NCBI GenBank assembly: GCA_947623855.1
Contig: CANQHW010000017.1
Coordinates: 1 to 13,647 of the forward strand
Direction: 5' to 3'
Origin: an uncultured Bacilli bacterium
Lineage (GTDB): Bacteria; Bacillota_I; Bacilli_A; RF39; UBA660
Length of the DNA: 13,647 bases
Each line of letters opens with the position of its first letter. Position 1 is the first letter of the stretch. The notes under the pieces were generated by a model, which did not search any database, was not told where the DNA came from, and saw only the letters and a program-made list of their open reading frames with translations. Both the position numbers and the translations under genes were made by a program. Below are positions 12,491-13,647 of the stretch, in pieces.

Positions 12491-13129
12491 TTAATCTTTA
12501 TATTCTGCATCTAAATAATAAATCGGACGTCCTTCTTTAAAATAATTTTTTTCAAAATCCGTCATAATATTCTTAATCGGTTTTTCCTCATGATGTAAAT
12601 CTAGACTAACGCGGTTAAAAGAATACCAATATTGTGATAAACTCTCTAAAGAATACGCAAACAATCCCTTATTATCTGTTTTTAAAATAATATGTTTATC
12701 TTTCTTAAAAATTCGATCATATAATTTTAAATAACTAATATGTGTAAATCTTTTCTTTTCATCTTGAGGTTTAGGCCATGGTTCCGAGAAAGTAAGATAA
12801 ATGGTTTCTATTTCTTTTCCAAAAACCTTAGCTAAATCAAGTGCATCCATATTAATTAATCTTAAATTCGTAATATTAACGCCTTCTAATCTCTCCGTTG
12901 CCATAACCATTTGCGAAGCATATAACTCTATTCCAATAAAATTGATATTAGGGTAAGCTTTTGCCATATTAATAATAAAATCTCCTCGTCCCATCCCGAG
13001 TTCTAAATGAATCGGTTTATTGTTTCCAAAAACTTCCCGCCATTTATTCTTATAGTTAGTAGGATTATTAACAACATAAGGACATTTACTAATAATCTTA
13101 CTAGCATCTTTTATTACATTGTAACGCAT
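12491..13129 (-). CDS. trmB: tRNA (guanine-N7-)-methyltransferase TrmB
   Basis: A 212-aa class I SAM-dependent enzyme that makes m7G46 in the variable loop of tRNAs. Start ATG 13129-13127 has a TAGGAG Shine-Dalgarno 9 bases upstream. It shows the SAM motif LELGMGRGDF (42-51), the NINFIGIELY acidic-tip strand (61-70), the family block SEPWPKPQDEKKRFTH (115-130) and the C-terminal TDFEKNYFKEGRPIYYLDA (190-208). The block is normally S/P-D-P-W-P-K; here the Asp is Glu, and the basic run after it is weaker (PKPQDEKKR rather than PKKRHxKRR). All other landmarks and the length (~210-215) are normal, so I still expect an active enzyme. It is probably co-transcribed with the 61-aa gene upstream. Confidence 0.93.
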   Translation of the reverse strand: MRYNVIKDASKIISKCPYVVNNPTNYKNKWREVFGNNKPIHLELGMGRGDFIINMAKAYPNINFIGIELYASQMVMATERLEGVNITNLRLINMDALDLAKVFGKEIETIYLTFSEPWPKPQDEKKRFTHISYLKLYDRIFKKDKHIILKTDNKGLFAYSLESLSQYWYSFNRVSLDLHHEEKPIKNIMTDFEKNYFKEGRPIYYLDAEYKD

Positions 13130-13162
13130 AAATATCAACTCCTATCAGTAGTATATCATAAA

Positions 13163-13348
13163 TTAACGTATTATTCTTTTTAAAGTTAAAGAATCAGGTG
13201 TTCTACTATTTTCTCTTGCTCTTACATTATCTTCTATTTGTTTATTTAATCTTTTAATATAAGCACTTGTTAAAATAGTTGCTTTATGTTCTTTTTCTTC
13301 TTCTTTTTTATTACTAGATCCATTTAAAACTCGTACTTTAATTTCCAT
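13163..13348 (-). CDS. Small charged protein of unknown function (61 aa), upstream of trmB
   Basis: Starts at ATG 13348-13346. The Shine-Dalgarno is weak (AAAGACGG, 8 bases upstream), but a good promoter lies just ahead and trmB begins 33 bases after its stop, so the two form a likely operon. No family recognised. The product opens with a strand (MEIKVRVLNG), then a Lys/Glu-rich linker (SSNKKEEEKEHK), then a basic helix (TSAYIKRLNKQIEDNVRARENSR). A nucleic-acid or ribosome link would fit the charge but is only a guess. Confidence 0.6.
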   Translation of the reverse strand: MEIKVRVLNGSSNKKEEEKEHKATILTSAYIKRLNKQIEDNVRARENSRTPDSLTLKRIIR

Positions 13349-13371
13349 ATAAAAACCGTCTTTCTATCATT

Positions 13372-13400
13372 ATTTTACTAAAAAATCTTTTATTTGTCAT
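13372..13400 (-). promoter_or_regulatory. Promoter of the 61-aa gene and trmB
   Basis: Minus strand: -35 ATGACA (13400-13395, 5/6), a 17-base spacer, -10 TAAAAT (13377-13372, 5/6). It lies between the strong terminator of the upstream gene and the start of the 61-aa gene, giving a leader of about 17 bases. Confidence 0.65.
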
Positions 13401-13408
13401 TAGTAATT

Positions 13409-13439
13409 AAAAAAAGAAAACTTCTTCTTAAAGTTTTCT
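13409..13439 (-). terminator. Rho-independent terminator of the right-edge gene
   Basis: On the minus strand AGAAAACTT (13439-13431) pairs perfectly with AAGTTTTCT (13423-13415) around a 7-base loop and is followed by six T (13414-13409). The stop codon TAA (13430-13428) lies in the loop. Confidence 0.88.
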
Positions 13440-13647
13440 CTCTAATTTATTATTATTTAATAATGAACTAAGTCTTTGTACATCTTCTTCATCACTATAA
13501 GCATCATATTCTGGAGCATGTTCTATTTCCTGAATATTAAATAAATCCCAATATTCCAATTTAAAATGAAATGTTGCAATTCCTTTAGGGGTTTTAATCC
13601 CTGCTACAAAATCCCCATTAAACATCGGGTCATTCACCTCATCATAA
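13428..13647 (-). CDS. C-terminal part of a protein of unknown function (5' end probably outside the window)
   Basis: The frame stays open to the window edge, reading YDEVNDPMFNGDFVAGIKTP and on through ATFHFKLEYWDLFNIQEIEH and APEYDAYSDEEDVQRL. This compact, aromatic-rich segment (YWDLF, then I-x-E-I-x-x-A-P-x-Y-D, then a short E-D-V-x-R-L helix) looks like the conserved end of a domain rather than a protein start. I recall a similar W-D-x-F-x-[IV]-x-E-[IL]-x-x-A-P-x-[WY]-D-G-[HY]-T pattern at the C-terminus of small phage and bacterial proteins, but cannot name it safely. A local start at GTG 13637, or at ATG 13625 behind AGGTGA, cannot be ruled out; that would give a 65-69-aa protein. It ends in a strong terminator. 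Confidence 0.6.
   Translation of the reverse strand, partial: YDEVNDPMFNGDFVAGIKTPKGIATFHFKLEYWDLFNIQEIEHAPEYDAYSDEEDVQRLSSLLNNNKLERKL

Noticed and set aside
1..13647. Mycoplasma-like code with TGA as Trp
   Set aside because: Trp codons in the PBP, recognised enzymes and TrmB are TGG, no known gene is interrupted by TGA, and cell-wall genes are present.

Overview
The window is very AT-rich, bacterial and almost fully coding. It looks like chromosomal DNA of a low-GC, wall-making Firmicutes/Bacilli-type organism, possibly one of the uncultured gut lineages near Erysipelotrichia or RF39; that placement is inference. The reasons are a T-box leader on serS, the recU-class A PBP gene pair known from Bacillus, strong GGAGG or GGTGAT Shine-Dalgarno sites, and sigma-A-like promoters with rho-independent terminators. 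All gene stops I could assign with confidence are TAA and Trp is encoded by TGG, so nothing suggests a Mollicutes-type UGA=Trp code.

Left part (1-3151, all minus strand). The 5' end of serS leaves the window on the left. It is preceded by an 86-codon ORF, a T-box terminator/antiterminator and a promoter that lies inside the end of the gene before it. That gene encodes a divergent sigma-70-like protein with long extra N- and C-terminal segments and its own promoter. Next come two short genes of unknown function that look like an operon.

Middle part (3220-7736). A HIT-family hydrolase gene (plus) converges on an unknown minus-strand gene over a shared terminator. An intergenic stretch holds a candidate 31-codon small gene. 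Then recU (Holliday-junction resolvase) overlaps a class A penicillin-binding protein by 11 bases, as an operon. The PBP has an extended C-terminus: an FN3-like part, an acidic linker and a DUF5011-like domain.

A 590-base gene-poor segment (7737-8327) separates the stop codons of two convergent genes. It is bounded by a perfect 25-base inverted repeat. Its left end carries four copies of a 17-base core at an exact 34-base period, and it contains frameshifted remains of a possible transposase. I read it as a decayed insertion sequence, probably ISL3-like, whose repeat copies now partly serve as terminators.

Right part (8328-13647). A membrane-anchored extracytoplasmic protein (minus) and a compact UvrD/PcrA-type helicase (plus) diverge from a palindrome-containing promoter region. 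The helicase is followed by a D,D-carboxypeptidase (DacA/PBP5 type), which converges on trmB. trmB sits in a likely operon with a 61-aa unknown protein. The right edge holds the end of another minus-strand gene with a strong terminator. Functionally, the PBP and DacA build and trim peptidoglycan, RecU and the helicase serve DNA recombination or repair, and serS and trmB serve translation. The most unusual items are the sigma-like protein and the repeat-bounded IS remnant.
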